Shown here: positions 36,111-45,267 of the stretch, piece after piece | Layout: each line of letters opens with the position of its first letter | Numbering within the stretch: the stretch's first letter is position 1 | Origin: Nocardia nova | GTDB lineage: Bacteria > Actinomycetota > Actinomycetes > Mycobacteriales > Mycobacteriaceae | Direction: 5' to 3' | NCBI RefSeq assembly: GCF_002933465.1 | Contig: NZ_PSZE01000005.1 | Coordinates: 124,001 to 188,000, forward strand | Length of the DNA: 64,000 nucleotides | Made by a program: the position numbers and the translations under genes | Notes under the pieces: generated by a model | Database searches by the model: none | What the model saw: the letters and a program-made list of their open reading frames with translations, nothing else | Told to the model about the DNA's origin: nothing

Positions 36111-37420
36111 CCACACGCCGCGAAACCGCCGCAGCCGTCTCCGCCGCCGAACCCGGCCCGGAGTCCGGGGCCGACCCCGGCAGTGCACCGCACAGCAGCG
36201 CATCGGATTACGATCGCCGCGGCGCGTCCCGGATCCTCGCCGAACTGGCCCGTCCCGGCCTGTTCACCGCCGCCGCACCCACCGCGGCGCACACCATCGC
36301 GGTGACCCGCACACCGCTGCGACCCGAACCGGGCAGCCACCTGACGCTGTCACAGCGGCTATATCTGGAATCGTTCATGCGCCCGTGCCGCGCCGATCAG
36401 GTCACCAGCGCCACCCACCGGGTGGTGTGGACCGACAGCGACGGAATACCCAACACCGGCCATGTCCGCACCGGCGGGCTCGGGCCGATCGTTCCGGTCG
36501 CGGTCCGCGAAACCGTGCTCGCCCTGTGGCACAGCCTCGAGGCCGATACCGCACTGGCCGAACGGATTGCGGCGCTCACCCCGCACGATCGCGCGGTGTT
36601 GGGCGCGACCACCACCGATCAGGATCCGATCGACATCTTCCGCGTCGGGATCGAAGCAACCGGCCGGGCGTTGGCACAGCACGCGCTGCTGGCCGGCACG
36701 ACTCCGTATCGGACCGCCACCGAATTCGCCTGCGGATTGCGCGATTCCGGCATTTTCGCCGCGGTCGCCACCCGTTGGTACTGGGAGCAGCAGGCCTCCA
36801 CCTATCGGCGCGGCATGATCGCGGCCGCCTTCGACACCCAGCCCGACGGCACCGTCCGCTACACCGCCGACACGATCGCCACCCTGCGCGTGATGAAGGA
36901 CGCCACCATCCACGACGCGCACACCGTGATGCGACGCGCCACGACCGAGGAGGGCCTGTCGGTGGAGGCGGCCATCGGCCGATATCACGACGAACTCGAC
37001 CTCATCTCGCGCCAATACGCACTGCTGCCGGCGGGCGTGCGTCCAGCGTGCCTGGCCGCGATGCCGCATCGCATCGATGGCGAACACTACAGTCTGCTGC
37101 CCGAGGTGGTCGATCGGTTCGTGGACCTGTTCACTCACACCGTGGCCGGCCTCGACATCGACGAAACACCCGACGCGACAGCCGATCTCGCGGGTGCGCC
37201 CGACCATCTGTTCTATGTGCCGGATATGAACTGCAAACATTGTGTGCGCACCATCGGCGGCGTGCTGGAATCGATGCAGATCACGGTGCACGAGATCGAT
37301 CTGATCAGCAAGCGGGTGCGCGCCGAATTCCGCAGTGCCCGCAACCGGCACCGGGCCTTCGAAGCGCTGCGCGACAGCGGCTACAACCCGACCCTCGCGG
37401 CCCCGGACCCGGCGGGATGA
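36107..37420 (+). CDS. Unknown protein with C-terminal HMA metal-binding domain
   Basis: A 437-residue protein. I do not recognise residues 1 to about 365. They are acidic and mixed alpha-helical, with conserved-looking TLSQRLYLESFMRPCRAD near 85 and a helical DPIDIFRVGIEATGRALAQHALL near 175. Residues 368-430 are a heavy-metal-associated domain (LFYVPDMNCKHC, Cys376 and Cys379, ending FEALRDSGYNP), the fold of copper chaperones and MerP. There is no signal peptide and no transmembrane helix, so it is not a P-type ATPase. Both ends overlap neighbours by ATGA, so its product is made with the desulfurase and decarboxylase. A metal- or metallocofactor-handling enzyme is a guess. Confidence 0.75.
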   Translation: MTTRRETAAAVSAAEPGPESGADPGSAPHSSASDYDRRGASRILAELARPGLFTAAAPTAAHTIAVTRTPLRPEPGSHLTLSQRLYLESFMRPCRADQVTSATHRVVWTDSDGIPNTGHVRTGGLGPIVPVAVRETVLALWHSLEADTALAERIAALTPHDRAVLGATTTDQDPIDIFRVGIEATGRALAQHALLAGTTPYRTATEFACGLRDSGIFAAVATRWYWEQQASTYRRGMIAAAFDTQPDGTVRYTADTIATLRVMKDATIHDAHTVMRRATTEEGLSVEAAIGRYHDELDLISRQYALLPAGVRPACLAAMPHRIDGEHYSLLPEVVDRFVDLFTHTVAGLDIDETPDATADLAGAPDHLFYVPDMNCKHCVRTIGGVLESMQITVHEIDLISKRVRAEFRSARNRHRAFEALRDSGYNPTLAAPDPAG

Positions 37421-38865
37421 GCACACCTCCCGCGTTACCGGCGCTGCTGCACCCCCTGGTCCGCGCTTACCTCGACTGCCCGCACGCCCTCACCGCGGCC
37501 GTCGCCCGGTTCGGCACACCGGCGCATCTGCTGTTCCCACAGGTCTATCTCGACAACCTGCGACGATTGCGGGCCGTGCCGGTGCGGCATCGGCTACGGC
37601 ATCGGATCTGCTACGCGCACAAGGTGAACCATTCGAGAGCGTTACTGACTACCGCGCACCGGGCCGGTATCGGCGTCGATGTGGCCTCGGCGCAGGAACT
37701 CGCCGCGGCCCGCGAGGCCGGGTTCGCGCCCGGCGATATCGAGGTGACCGGACCGAAAGGCAGGCGCCTGCTGACCGCACTCGCCGGTTCCGGTGTGACG
37801 GTGAACGTGGATAATCCGTGGGAATTGCGCGAGCTGGCCGATCTGGCCGCCCCGTCCGCGCCGATCCCGGTGCTGTTGCGGCTGAGCGGATTCCCCGGCC
37901 CCGGCGGTCGGGTGGCGGTGAGCCGATTCGGCATCGGCCCCGACGAGGTGGCCGAACAACTGGCGCTGCTGGCCGCGCGGCGAGATCGAATCATCCTGCG
38001 CGGCTTCGCCTTCCATCTCGATTCCGGGGATATCGGTGAACGGGTACGGGCGGTGGAGGCGTGCCTGGGCTGGATCGAACGCGCCTACGCCCACGGCCAC
38101 GCGCCCTCGGTGCTCGATATCGGCGGCGGGTTCCGGCAGGTGTTCACCGCCGACGCCGACCGCTTCGACCGCTACGTGCTGGCGCTGCGCGAATCGCTCG
38201 TCGGGCGCGGGGAGCCGATGAGCTGGGCCGGCAACACCTTCGGATACACGATCGACGACACCAGCACGCACGGTATCCCGATCTTCCACAAATACGCCAA
38301 CACGATGTCGGGGCCGCGGATGCTCGACGACCTGCTCAATGCGCCACTGGCCGCTCACGGCGGGCAACCGCTGGCCCGGGTACTCGCCGACAACCTGCTG
38401 GAACTGTGGTGCGAACCGGGGAAGGCTTTGGCCGATCATGCCGGGATCACGGTAGCGGGAGTGGAATTCGTCAAGCGCACGGCCGACGGCAGCACGATGG
38501 TGACCGTCGATATCGGGCGTGACACGATCACGCCCGCCGACCAGGAGGTGATGGTGGATCCGCTGCTGCTGCCCGGACCCGAATCCGGCGACCGCCCCGC
38601 CGAGGATCCCGGCGGGCCGGTCGGGGTGTACATCGGCGGGCACCTGTGCCTGGAACGCGACCTGATCAGCAATCACAAGGTGTGGTTGCCGCGCCTGCCA
38701 CAGCCCGGTGATCTGCTGGTCTTCCCGAACACCGGCGCCTATCACATGGATTTGTCAGCGGCGCGCGCATCGATGCATCCCCTGCCGCCGAAATTGGCCG
38801 TCGATTACCGCGACGACGGCTTCCACGTGGTGCCCGACGCCGACTACCGCCCCGGGAGGCAGTGA
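37417..38865 (+). CDS. Fold-type III PLP decarboxylase (LysA/Y4yA-like)
   Basis: A 482-residue enzyme of the ornithine/diaminopimelate decarboxylase superfamily. The PLP lysine is Lys69 (CYAHKVNHSRAL). Seen further: GFAFHLDSGD, SVLDIGGGFRQVF for the PLP phosphate, LWCEPGKALAD, YIGGHLCLERDLIS with the catalytic Cys, and PNTGAYHMDL near the C-terminus. The layout resembles the Y4yA family, which in some rhizobia is linked to a cysteine-synthase homologue. That same pairing is seen here. It should decarboxylate or racemise an amino acid, substrate unknown. Start ATG 37417 overlaps the upstream TGA. Confidence 0.85.
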   Translation: MSTPPALPALLHPLVRAYLDCPHALTAAVARFGTPAHLLFPQVYLDNLRRLRAVPVRHRLRHRICYAHKVNHSRALLTTAHRAGIGVDVASAQELAAAREAGFAPGDIEVTGPKGRRLLTALAGSGVTVNVDNPWELRELADLAAPSAPIPVLLRLSGFPGPGGRVAVSRFGIGPDEVAEQLALLAARRDRIILRGFAFHLDSGDIGERVRAVEACLGWIERAYAHGHAPSVLDIGGGFRQVFTADADRFDRYVLALRESLVGRGEPMSWAGNTFGYTIDDTSTHGIPIFHKYANTMSGPRMLDDLLNAPLAAHGGQPLARVLADNLLELWCEPGKALADHAGITVAGVEFVKRTADGSTMVTVDIGRDTITPADQEVMVDPLLLPGPESGDRPAEDPGGPVGVYIGGHLCLERDLISNHKVWLPRLPQPGDLLVFPNTGAYHMDLSAARASMHPLPPKLAVDYRDDGFHVVPDADYRPGRQ

Positions 38866-40193
38866 TGCGCTACGACGACATCACCGATCTGATCGGCGAT
38901 ACGCCGCTGCTGCGCTTGGACCCGGCCGTGCACCGGCTGCCCGGAGTGGAACTGTATGCCAAACTCGAGTTCTACAACCCGTTCGGTTCGGTGAAGGACC
39001 GCGTCGCCTGGGGCATGATCCGCGACGAGCTCGACGAGATCACCGCGCGCGGGCAGACACTCATCGAGGCCTCCAGCGGCAACACCGCCAAGGCGCTGCG
39101 GCTGCTGGGCGCCCGCCACGGTGTGGGCCTGCACGCGGTGACCAACCGGATCAAGGTCGACGAGGTGCGCGATCTGCTGCAACTGTTCGGCACGCGGATC
39201 GAGGAGCTGCCGGGACTGTCGGAATGCCCGGATCCGACCACACCCAACGACGTGTACTCGGTGATCGAGACGACGATGGCCAAGAATCCCGGCGCCTACC
39301 ATCATCCCTCGCAATACACCAACGAGAAGAACATCGACGCGCACTACCACGGCACCGGGCGCGAGATCCACGAGGACCTGGCCGCGGCCGGCGTGGGCGC
39401 CGACTACCTCATCGGCGGGCTCGGCACCACCGGCTCCACCCGCGGCACCGCCACCTATCTGCGCAAACATCACCCGGACCTACATACGATCGCGGTGGTG
39501 TCGCAACGCGGGGACTTCATTCCCGGCATCCGGTCGGAAACCGAGATGTGGGATGTGGGGCTGTTCCAGCCGGAGTTCTACGACCGGATCGTGACGATCA
39601 ATGCGGCCCGGGCGATCGAGGCCACCCTCGAATTGGCCACCGGCTACGGCATTCTCGCCGGCCCCACCAGCGGCGCCGGATACGCCGCCGCGCTGGAGGT
39701 GTTGCGCGAGCTGCCGCCGCGGCCGACCCCGATCGTGGCGGTGCTGATCGTGTGCGACCGCATCGAACCGTATCTGTCCTACATCAAGAAACGGCGCCCC
39801 GACCTGTTCGGCCGCACGGGTTCCGCTGTGACGGCTCCCACCGACGCCGAACTGGACACCGTCCGCGAACTCTCGGCCGACCAGTTGCGTGAGCTCGACG
39901 CCACGAGCCGCCCGACGATCGTCGACACCCGCGGCGCGATGGCTTATCGGATCGGGCACATCCCGGGCGCGATCAATATTCGCGACGACCAGCTCGACGA
40001 CATGTTCGCCCACGGGGTGCCGTTCTCCCGTTCGCGCCCGGTGGTATTCGTCTGCCCGGTGGGTGATCTGTCCCGCCGCTTCGCCGCCACGGCCGCCCGC
40101 GCGGGCTACGATGCGGCAAGCCTCGCGGGCGGCATCGTAGCCTGGCGCGATGCCGGGTTCGAGCTGGAAAGTGCTGCGCCACCGGCGATCTGA
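38865..40193 (+). CDS. Cysteine synthase-like enzyme fused to a rhodanese domain
   Basis: A 442-residue fusion. Residues 1 to about 325 are a beta-replacing fold-II PLP enzyme: DLIGDTPLLRL, Lys44 in NPFGSVKDR, EASSGNTAKALRLLG, and the phosphate loop GGLGTTGSTRGTATYL. Residues about 345-440 are a rhodanese domain (IVDTRGAMAYRIGHIPGAINI, with active-site Cys in VFVCPVGDLSRR and LAGGIVAWRDAGFE). A PLP beta-replacement step joined to a persulfide carrier suggests use of sulfane sulfur as nucleophile. The start is ATG 38865; GTG 38862 overlaps the upstream stop, but GGGAGG is better spaced for ATG. Confidence 0.88.
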   Translation: MRYDDITDLIGDTPLLRLDPAVHRLPGVELYAKLEFYNPFGSVKDRVAWGMIRDELDEITARGQTLIEASSGNTAKALRLLGARHGVGLHAVTNRIKVDEVRDLLQLFGTRIEELPGLSECPDPTTPNDVYSVIETTMAKNPGAYHHPSQYTNEKNIDAHYHGTGREIHEDLAAAGVGADYLIGGLGTTGSTRGTATYLRKHHPDLHTIAVVSQRGDFIPGIRSETEMWDVGLFQPEFYDRIVTINAARAIEATLELATGYGILAGPTSGAGYAAALEVLRELPPRPTPIVAVLIVCDRIEPYLSYIKKRRPDLFGRTGSAVTAPTDAELDTVRELSADQLRELDATSRPTIVDTRGAMAYRIGHIPGAINIRDDQLDDMFAHGVPFSRSRPVVFVCPVGDLSRRFAATAARAGYDAASLAGGIVAWRDAGFELESAAPPAI

Positions 40194-40290
40194 GCGCCGG
40201 TGGCCGGGCACTGCCCACCTGCCCACCTGCCGCCTTCCCACCGCCACCATGGGTTGCCACCCGGCGCCAAGGCGGCGCGAGTGCTGATTC

Positions 40291-40525
40291 GACACCGAAG
40301 CCCTTGTCGCCGAACTGTATTCGCATCGGCCGCGCGCCGCGCTCGATGTCACCGATCCCGAACCGCTGCCGCCGGATCATCCGCTGTGGGGTGCGCCGGG
40401 GCTGTTTCTCACCCCGCACGCCGCGGGCACCGGGCAGCCACAGCACGACCCGTGCCTACGCCGTGGTCGCCACCCAGATCGAGCGGTTCCTCACGGGCCG
40501 GCTTCCGGACAACCTCGTTCGCTGA
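40291..40525 (+). pseudogene. D-2-hydroxyacid dehydrogenase fragment, frameshifted
   Basis: In one frame bases 40291 to about 40435 encode [43 protein letters not shown]. This is the C-terminal NAD-domain end of D-isomer-specific 2-hydroxyacid dehydrogenases, including the catalytic His in TPHAAG. A second frame then continues [26 protein letters not shown] to a stop at 40525. The N-terminal two thirds are missing. It lies just downstream of the sulfur operon and is a dead remnant. Confidence 0.75.
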
Positions 40526-40572
40526 GCGCACGAGGTGATCGTGCGCCGCGAGTCGGTGCCGCGCAACGGTTG

Positions 40573-42006
40573 TCATCGTGAGCGCGGCCGGCGGATGTGT
40601 TCGGTCATGGCCTCGGCGATCGGTGCCGGTGGGGGCGCGGCCGGTGCGGCCTGGGTGCGCCCGTCGTGGGAGATGCGGATCAGCAGTGCCATGATCACGT
40701 AGTTGGCCAGCAGCGACGATCCGCCATAGGACATGAACGGCGTGGTCAGACCGGTCAGCGGAATCAGCTTCGTCACACCGCCCACGACGACGAACAACTG
40801 CCAGCCCACCGAGAACGCGAGCCCGCCACCCAGCAGTTTCCCGAACGCGTCCCGCGTCGCCAGGGCTGCGGCGAAGCCGCGCACGGTGATCACCCCGAAC
40901 AGCAGAATCACCGCCGTCAGCCCGAACAACCCCAACTCCTCGCCGATGGTGGAGATGATGAAGTCGGTTTTGGCGAACGGCACCTCCTGCGGCCGTCCCG
41001 CCCCGAGCCCGGTCCCCCACAGCCCGCCGGTTCCCAGCCCGAACAATCCCTGCGCGATCTGGTAGCCGTTGGTGTAATAGGTGGCCATCGGATCCTCCCA
41101 GACCCGCACGCGCACCCGCACGTGCGCGAACAGGTGGTAGGCGACCACCGCGCCGACCGCGAACATCGCCACGCCGATCAGCAGCCACGACGCGCGCCCC
41201 GTCGCGATATACACCATCGCCAGCACCGTGCCGAACACCAGCAGCGAGAACCCCAGATTCTTCTCGTACACCAGTACCAGCACCGACACGAATGTCACCA
41301 CCAGCAGCGGCCCCAGATCGCGCAGCCGCGGCACCGTGAAACCCAGCACCCGCCGCCCGGCCGCGCCGAACAGGTCGCGGTTGGTCACCAGGAATGCCGC
41401 CACGAAGATCAGCAACAGCACCTTGGCGAATTCGCCGGGCTGAATCGAGAACCCGGAGAACAGGATCCAGCTCTTACCGCCGTTGACCTCGCTGAACCGA
41501 GCGGGCAGCACCGCCGGGATCAGCAACGCCACCACACCCGCCAGCCCGCACGTGTAGGCGTAGCGCGCCGGCTGCGTGTGGTTGCGCACCACCACCAGCA
41601 CGAGCGCGAACAACCCGATACCGGCCGCGGTCCAGATCAATTGGTGGGCGGCGTCCGAGGACGGCGCGGCTGCGCCCTTGGCGGCGGCGGTCGCGGCCTC
41701 GGCCCGGTCGAGCCGGTCGATCAACACCAGCCCGAGACCGTTGAGCAGCACCACGCACGGCAGGATCACCGGGTCGGCGTTCCCGGCGAACTGCCGCACC
41801 GCCAGGTGCGCCAGCAACGTCAGCGCGGCGAACACCAGCAACGACCACTGCAGCGATCGGCCGTCGTCACCCCCCGCGGCCGCGGACATGATCCACGCCG
41901 CGATCCCCACCACGACCACCGCGGCGGCACACAACATCAATTCCGTACGCCGCGGCCGACCGCGCACGATCGGTCCCGACGACGTCCCGGTCCGCAGCGC
42001 ATCCAT
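40573..42006 (-). CDS. FtsW/RodA/SpoVE-family peptidoglycan glycosyltransferase
   Basis: A 477-residue SEDS protein with about ten to twelve transmembrane helices. Seen: [32 protein letters not shown] (KSW and the conserved PxEFxK) near 215, [14 protein letters not shown] [13 protein letters not shown] near 285, and the C-terminal [29 protein letters not shown] proteins polymerise lipid II. The protein is somewhat longer than RodA and has a Pro/Ala-rich tail. Start ATG 42006. In mycolata the main copy sits with pbpA and pstP; this one is alone, so it is probably an accessory SEDS. Confidence 0.9.
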   Translation of the reverse strand: MDALRTGTSSGPIVRGRPRRTELMLCAAAVVVVGIAAWIMSAAAGGDDGRSLQWSLLVFAALTLLAHLAVRQFAGNADPVILPCVVLLNGLGLVLIDRLDRAEAATAAAKGAAAPSSDAAHQLIWTAAGIGLFALVLVVVRNHTQPARYAYTCGLAGVVALLIPAVLPARFSEVNGGKSWILFSGFSIQPGEFAKVLLLIFVAAFLVTNRDLFGAAGRRVLGFTVPRLRDLGPLLVVTFVSVLVLVYEKNLGFSLLVFGTVLAMVYIATGRASWLLIGVAMFAVGAVVAYHLFAHVRVRVRVWEDPMATYYTNGYQIAQGLFGLGTGGLWGTGLGAGRPQEVPFAKTDFIISTIGEELGLFGLTAVILLFGVITVRGFAAALATRDAFGKLLGGGLAFSVGWQLFVVVGGVTKLIPLTGLTTPFMSYGGSSLLANYVIMALLIRISHDGRTQAAPAAPPPAPIAEAMTEHIRRPRSR

Positions 42007-42117
42007 CGTGTCCAGTATGCGGATCACCGCCGTCGCGCGCCGCCCGGCCGCACCGGTCCGGATCGTCCCCGGTGCCCGGATGCGCGCGCTACCAGGCGTA
42101 ACTGGCACGATGGGCGG

Positions 42118-43986
42118 GTGCATATCGCGTTCGGGGTTGTGGCCGTGCTCGCCGTGGCGGTCGCGCTGGCGGCGCTGGCCCGCCGGATCGGCATGGCCGA
42201 ACCGATGCTGCTCACCGTCGCCGGGGTCGTCGCCTCCTACCTGCCGTTCGTCCCGCAGATCGATATCGATCCGGAGTGGGTGCTGCTGGGTCTGCTGCCC
42301 CCGCTGCTGTACACGGCCTCGATCAGCACCTCGCTGCTGGAATTCAAACCGAAGAAGGTCTCGATCACCCTGCTCTCGGTCGGCCTGGTGCTGGCCACCA
42401 CCTTCGCGGTCGCGGCGGTGGTGTGGCAGCTGCTGCCGGTACCGTTCGCCGCCGCGGTGGCCCTCGGCGCGATCGTCGCCCCGCCGGACGCGGTGGCCGC
42501 CATCGCGGTGGCCCGCCGGGTCGGGATGCCGCGGCGCATCGTCACTCTGCTCGAGGGCGAATCGCTGTTCAACGACGCCACCGCGCTGGTCGCATTGCGC
42601 ACCGCGATAGCGGCGATGGCGGGCAGTTTCAGTGTGTGGCAGGCCGGCGGCGACTTCGTCTACGCGGCCGCCGGCGGCGCGGTGATCGGCATCGCCGCGG
42701 CCGCGGTGCTGGTGTTGGTGCGCCGCCGCATCACCGATCCGGTGCTCGACACGGGCGTGTCGTTGCTGGCGCCGTTCGCGGCGTATCTGCCTGCCGAGGC
42801 CGCCCACACCTCCGGGGTCATCGCGGTGGTGGTGTGCGGTCTGATCCTCGGCCAGGGCGCGCCGGTGTGGCAGTCGGCGGCCTCCCGCGTCGCCGAGCGC
42901 ACCAACTGGCGCACCATCCAATTCCTGTTGGAGAGCGCGGTATTCCTGCTGATCGGCTTGCAGGTCCGCCATATCGTCGACGACGCCTGGAACAGCGGAC
43001 TCGACCACGCCACCATCGTGTTCACCGCCCTCGCCGTGCTGGTCACCGTCATCGTGGTGCGCCCGATCTGGGTTTTCCCCGCCACCTACTTCTCCTGGTT
43101 CGTCGAAAGCCGCCCCCGCGGCAAACCCAAACCCACGTGGACCGGTCCCGCGGTGGTGGCGTGGGCCGGGATGCGCGGCGTGGTCACTCTGGCCGCGGCC
43201 ACCCTGCTGCCCGACGACACCCCGCAGCTGGCGACACTGAAACTGCTCGCCCTCGTCGTGGTCGGCGGAACACTACTGCTGCAAGGTATTTCGCTGCCCG
43301 CGCTGGTGCGGCTGCTGCAACTGCGCGGTCCCAGCCGCGCCGAGGACGCCCTGCAGGAGGCCGCGCTGTTGCAGCAGGCCACCGCCGCCGGACTCGAGGC
43401 GCTCGACGAGGCGGTCGCGCCCGAAACCCCACCCGAGGTGGTGGCGAGCTTGCGTGACCGGGTCGCGCGGCGCACCCACGCGGCATGGGAACAGCTCGGG
43501 CGCGCGGAGTCGGTGCGTGTTACCCCCAGCGGCGAATACCGGCGGCTGCGACTGGTGATGCTGCACGCCGAACGCGAGGCGGTGCTGCGCGCCCGCGACG
43601 CCGGCGGTATCGACCACGAAGTCCTCGAACAGGTGATGACCGCGATCGATCTGGAAGAGTCCACGATCGACCGGATCAGCGAGGCCGATGACGACGAGGC
43701 CGCCGGACTGCTCGCGGCCCCGGTCTCCGGTGGCTGCGAACATCTGGTCGCCGCCCCGCACACCCACACCCCCGACCACCCCGACTGCTGTTCCGAATGC
43801 GTCGCCGAGGGGTTGACGTGGGTGCACCTTCGCATGTGCCTGACCTGCGGGCATATCGCCTGCTGCGATTCCTCGGTCGGCAACCACGCCACCAAGCACT
43901 TCCACGCCACGACCCATCCGGTGATGCGCAGCGTGGAGCCCGGCGAGAAATGGCGCTGGTGTTATATCGACGAAATCCTGGGCTGA
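42118..43986 (+). CDS. Na+/H+ antiporter fused to UBP-type zinc finger
   Basis: A 622-residue protein. Residues 1 to about 410 form a CPA1-type Na+/H+ exchanger with about twelve helices (VAPPDAVAAIAVARRVGMP and LLEGESLFNDATALVALR carry the conserved acidic residues; AWAGMRGVVTLAAA is the late family motif). A helical regulatory region follows. Residues from about 540 to the end are a ubiquitin-hydrolase-type zinc finger: GCEHLVAA, CCSECVAEGLTWVHLRMCLTCGHIACCDSS, NHATKHFHATTHPVMRSVEP, WRWCYID. Start GTG 42118. The finger may sense or recruit a protein terminus, because ZnF-UBP domains bind C-terminal GG tails (inference). Confidence 0.88.
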   Translation: MHIAFGVVAVLAVAVALAALARRIGMAEPMLLTVAGVVASYLPFVPQIDIDPEWVLLGLLPPLLYTASISTSLLEFKPKKVSITLLSVGLVLATTFAVAAVVWQLLPVPFAAAVALGAIVAPPDAVAAIAVARRVGMPRRIVTLLEGESLFNDATALVALRTAIAAMAGSFSVWQAGGDFVYAAAGGAVIGIAAAAVLVLVRRRITDPVLDTGVSLLAPFAAYLPAEAAHTSGVIAVVVCGLILGQGAPVWQSAASRVAERTNWRTIQFLLESAVFLLIGLQVRHIVDDAWNSGLDHATIVFTALAVLVTVIVVRPIWVFPATYFSWFVESRPRGKPKPTWTGPAVVAWAGMRGVVTLAAATLLPDDTPQLATLKLLALVVVGGTLLLQGISLPALVRLLQLRGPSRAEDALQEAALLQQATAAGLEALDEAVAPETPPEVVASLRDRVARRTHAAWEQLGRAESVRVTPSGEYRRLRLVMLHAEREAVLRARDAGGIDHEVLEQVMTAIDLEESTIDRISEADDDEAAGLLAAPVSGGCEHLVAAPHTHTPDHPDCCSECVAEGLTWVHLRMCLTCGHIACCDSSVGNHATKHFHATTHPVMRSVEPGEKWRWCYIDEILG

Positions 43987-44079
43987 ACCCACCCGTTGTG
44001 CGGTGTCGACAGAGCCCGACGGTGCGCCCTGCATGATTACGCCGCGGCCTGCGGCCTGCGAACCGTTAGGCTCGGCACG

Positions 44080-44577
44080 GTGCGAACAGGGCAGGACTCC
44101 GCCGGCAACGACTCCCGCATCTGGGGTGGTACCACGCTCACCGAGCGCCGCGAGGCCCGTCGGACCGCGTTGCTGGAGGCCGCGTTGGACCGGCAGGTCG
44201 CCGACGACTTCCGCGAACCGATGACCTCGTTCGCCGCGGCCGCCGACCGCGACCGCGAACTGGCGACGGTGCTGGTCGACAAGGTGCTCGCCGATCCCCG
44301 CACATCGCGACTGCTTCTGGTCGAACCGTATTCGAGCACCCGCTTGGGCCAGACCACCATCGCGGTCATGCCGACGTTCACGCGGCTGATCCAGGATCAT
44401 CTGTTCACCGATATCGACGATCCGATGCGGCGGCGGATGGCGGCGGTCACCATGGCCTCGGGCAATGCCGGACTGTTCGCGGCCTGGCTCAACGGCTCCC
44501 TGCGTGCCGACCGCGATCAGGTGGTGGACCATCTGGTCGCGGTGATAGGGGCGTACCGGTCGATGTATCGCGACTGA
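44080..44577 (+). CDS. TetR-family protein lacking its helix-turn-helix
   Basis: A 165-residue protein. It begins like a TetR regulator (RIWGGTTLTERREARRTALLEAALD) and has an intact-looking TetR ligand domain (AAADRDRELATVLVDKVLADPRTSRLLLVEPYSS to IGAYRSMY). The roughly 45-50 residues that should hold the recognition helix are missing. The helix ending EAALD is joined in frame directly to RQVADDFREP. It cannot bind DNA in the usual way. It could be a decaying regulator or act as a dominant partner. Start GTG 44080. It is downstream of, and co-oriented with, the antiporter gene. Confidence 0.7.
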   Translation: MRTGQDSAGNDSRIWGGTTLTERREARRTALLEAALDRQVADDFREPMTSFAAAADRDRELATVLVDKVLADPRTSRLLLVEPYSSTRLGQTTIAVMPTFTRLIQDHLFTDIDDPMRRRMAAVTMASGNAGLFAAWLNGSLRADRDQVVDHLVAVIGAYRSMYRD

Positions 44578-44667
44578 CTCCCGGGGCGGTGCCGATGAAT
44601 TGCGGCCGCGGCTGCCGTCTGCCTCGGTGAGAGCCGAGTCCGGCGCGAGAGCCGAAGGAGCGAACAG

Positions 44668-45267
44668 ATGGCGACAGTGGTGTGCGGCGCGAGCATGTCC
44701 CTCGATGGATATATCGCCGGGCCGGAGGAGTCCGGATCCGAGCATCTGTTCGCGTGGTACGAGGCCGGTGACCGGAGCTACCCCAGTACCCATCCGGAGC
44801 TGCGGTTCTCGATGACCGACGTCGACTACCACCATGTCGGTGCCTATCTCGACGCGGTCGGTGTGTTCGTGGTCGGGCGCCGGCTGTTCGACCTCACCGA
44901 CGGCTGGGGCGGCGTGCATCCGTTCGACCGGCCGATAGTCGTTGTCACCCACCATATTCCGCACGAGTGGATCGACTCGCATCCCGGGGCGCCGTTCACC
45001 TTCGTCACCGACGGCATCGAGGCCGCCGTCGAGCGCGCCGCCACGCTCGCCGACGGGCGGGCGGTAGGCGTCAACGGCGGAACGATGGCGTGCCAGGTGC
45101 TCGAGGCCGGACTGCTCGACGAGATCTGGATCGATCTGGTGCCGGTGCTGCTCGGCGGCGGCACACCGATGTTCGATCATCTCGGCGTCGCACCGCAGCT
45201 GTTGGAGGATCCGGTCGTCGTGGCGGGCAGCCGGGTCACCCACCTGCGTTATCGGGTGCGCCGCTGA
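44668..45267 (+). CDS. Dihydrofolate reductase/RibD C-terminal-like protein
   Basis: A 199-residue protein of the bifunctional deaminase-reductase C-terminal (DHFR-like) family. Seen: VVCGASMSLDGYIAGPEES at the start, VFVVGRRLFDLTDGWGG near 70, VNGGTMACQVLEAGLLDEIWIDLVPVLLGGGTPMF near 140 (NADPH-binding loop and substrate loop). Family members reduce small molecules with NADPH; few have known substrates. Start ATG 44668 with GAAGGAG 8 bases upstream. Its last 19 bases overlap the end of the opposing TetR gene. Confidence 0.88.
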   Translation: MATVVCGASMSLDGYIAGPEESGSEHLFAWYEAGDRSYPSTHPELRFSMTDVDYHHVGAYLDAVGVFVVGRRLFDLTDGWGGVHPFDRPIVVVTHHIPHEWIDSHPGAPFTFVTDGIEAAVERAATLADGRAVGVNGGTMACQVLEAGLLDEIWIDLVPVLLGGGTPMFDHLGVAPQLLEDPVVVAGSRVTHLRYRVRR

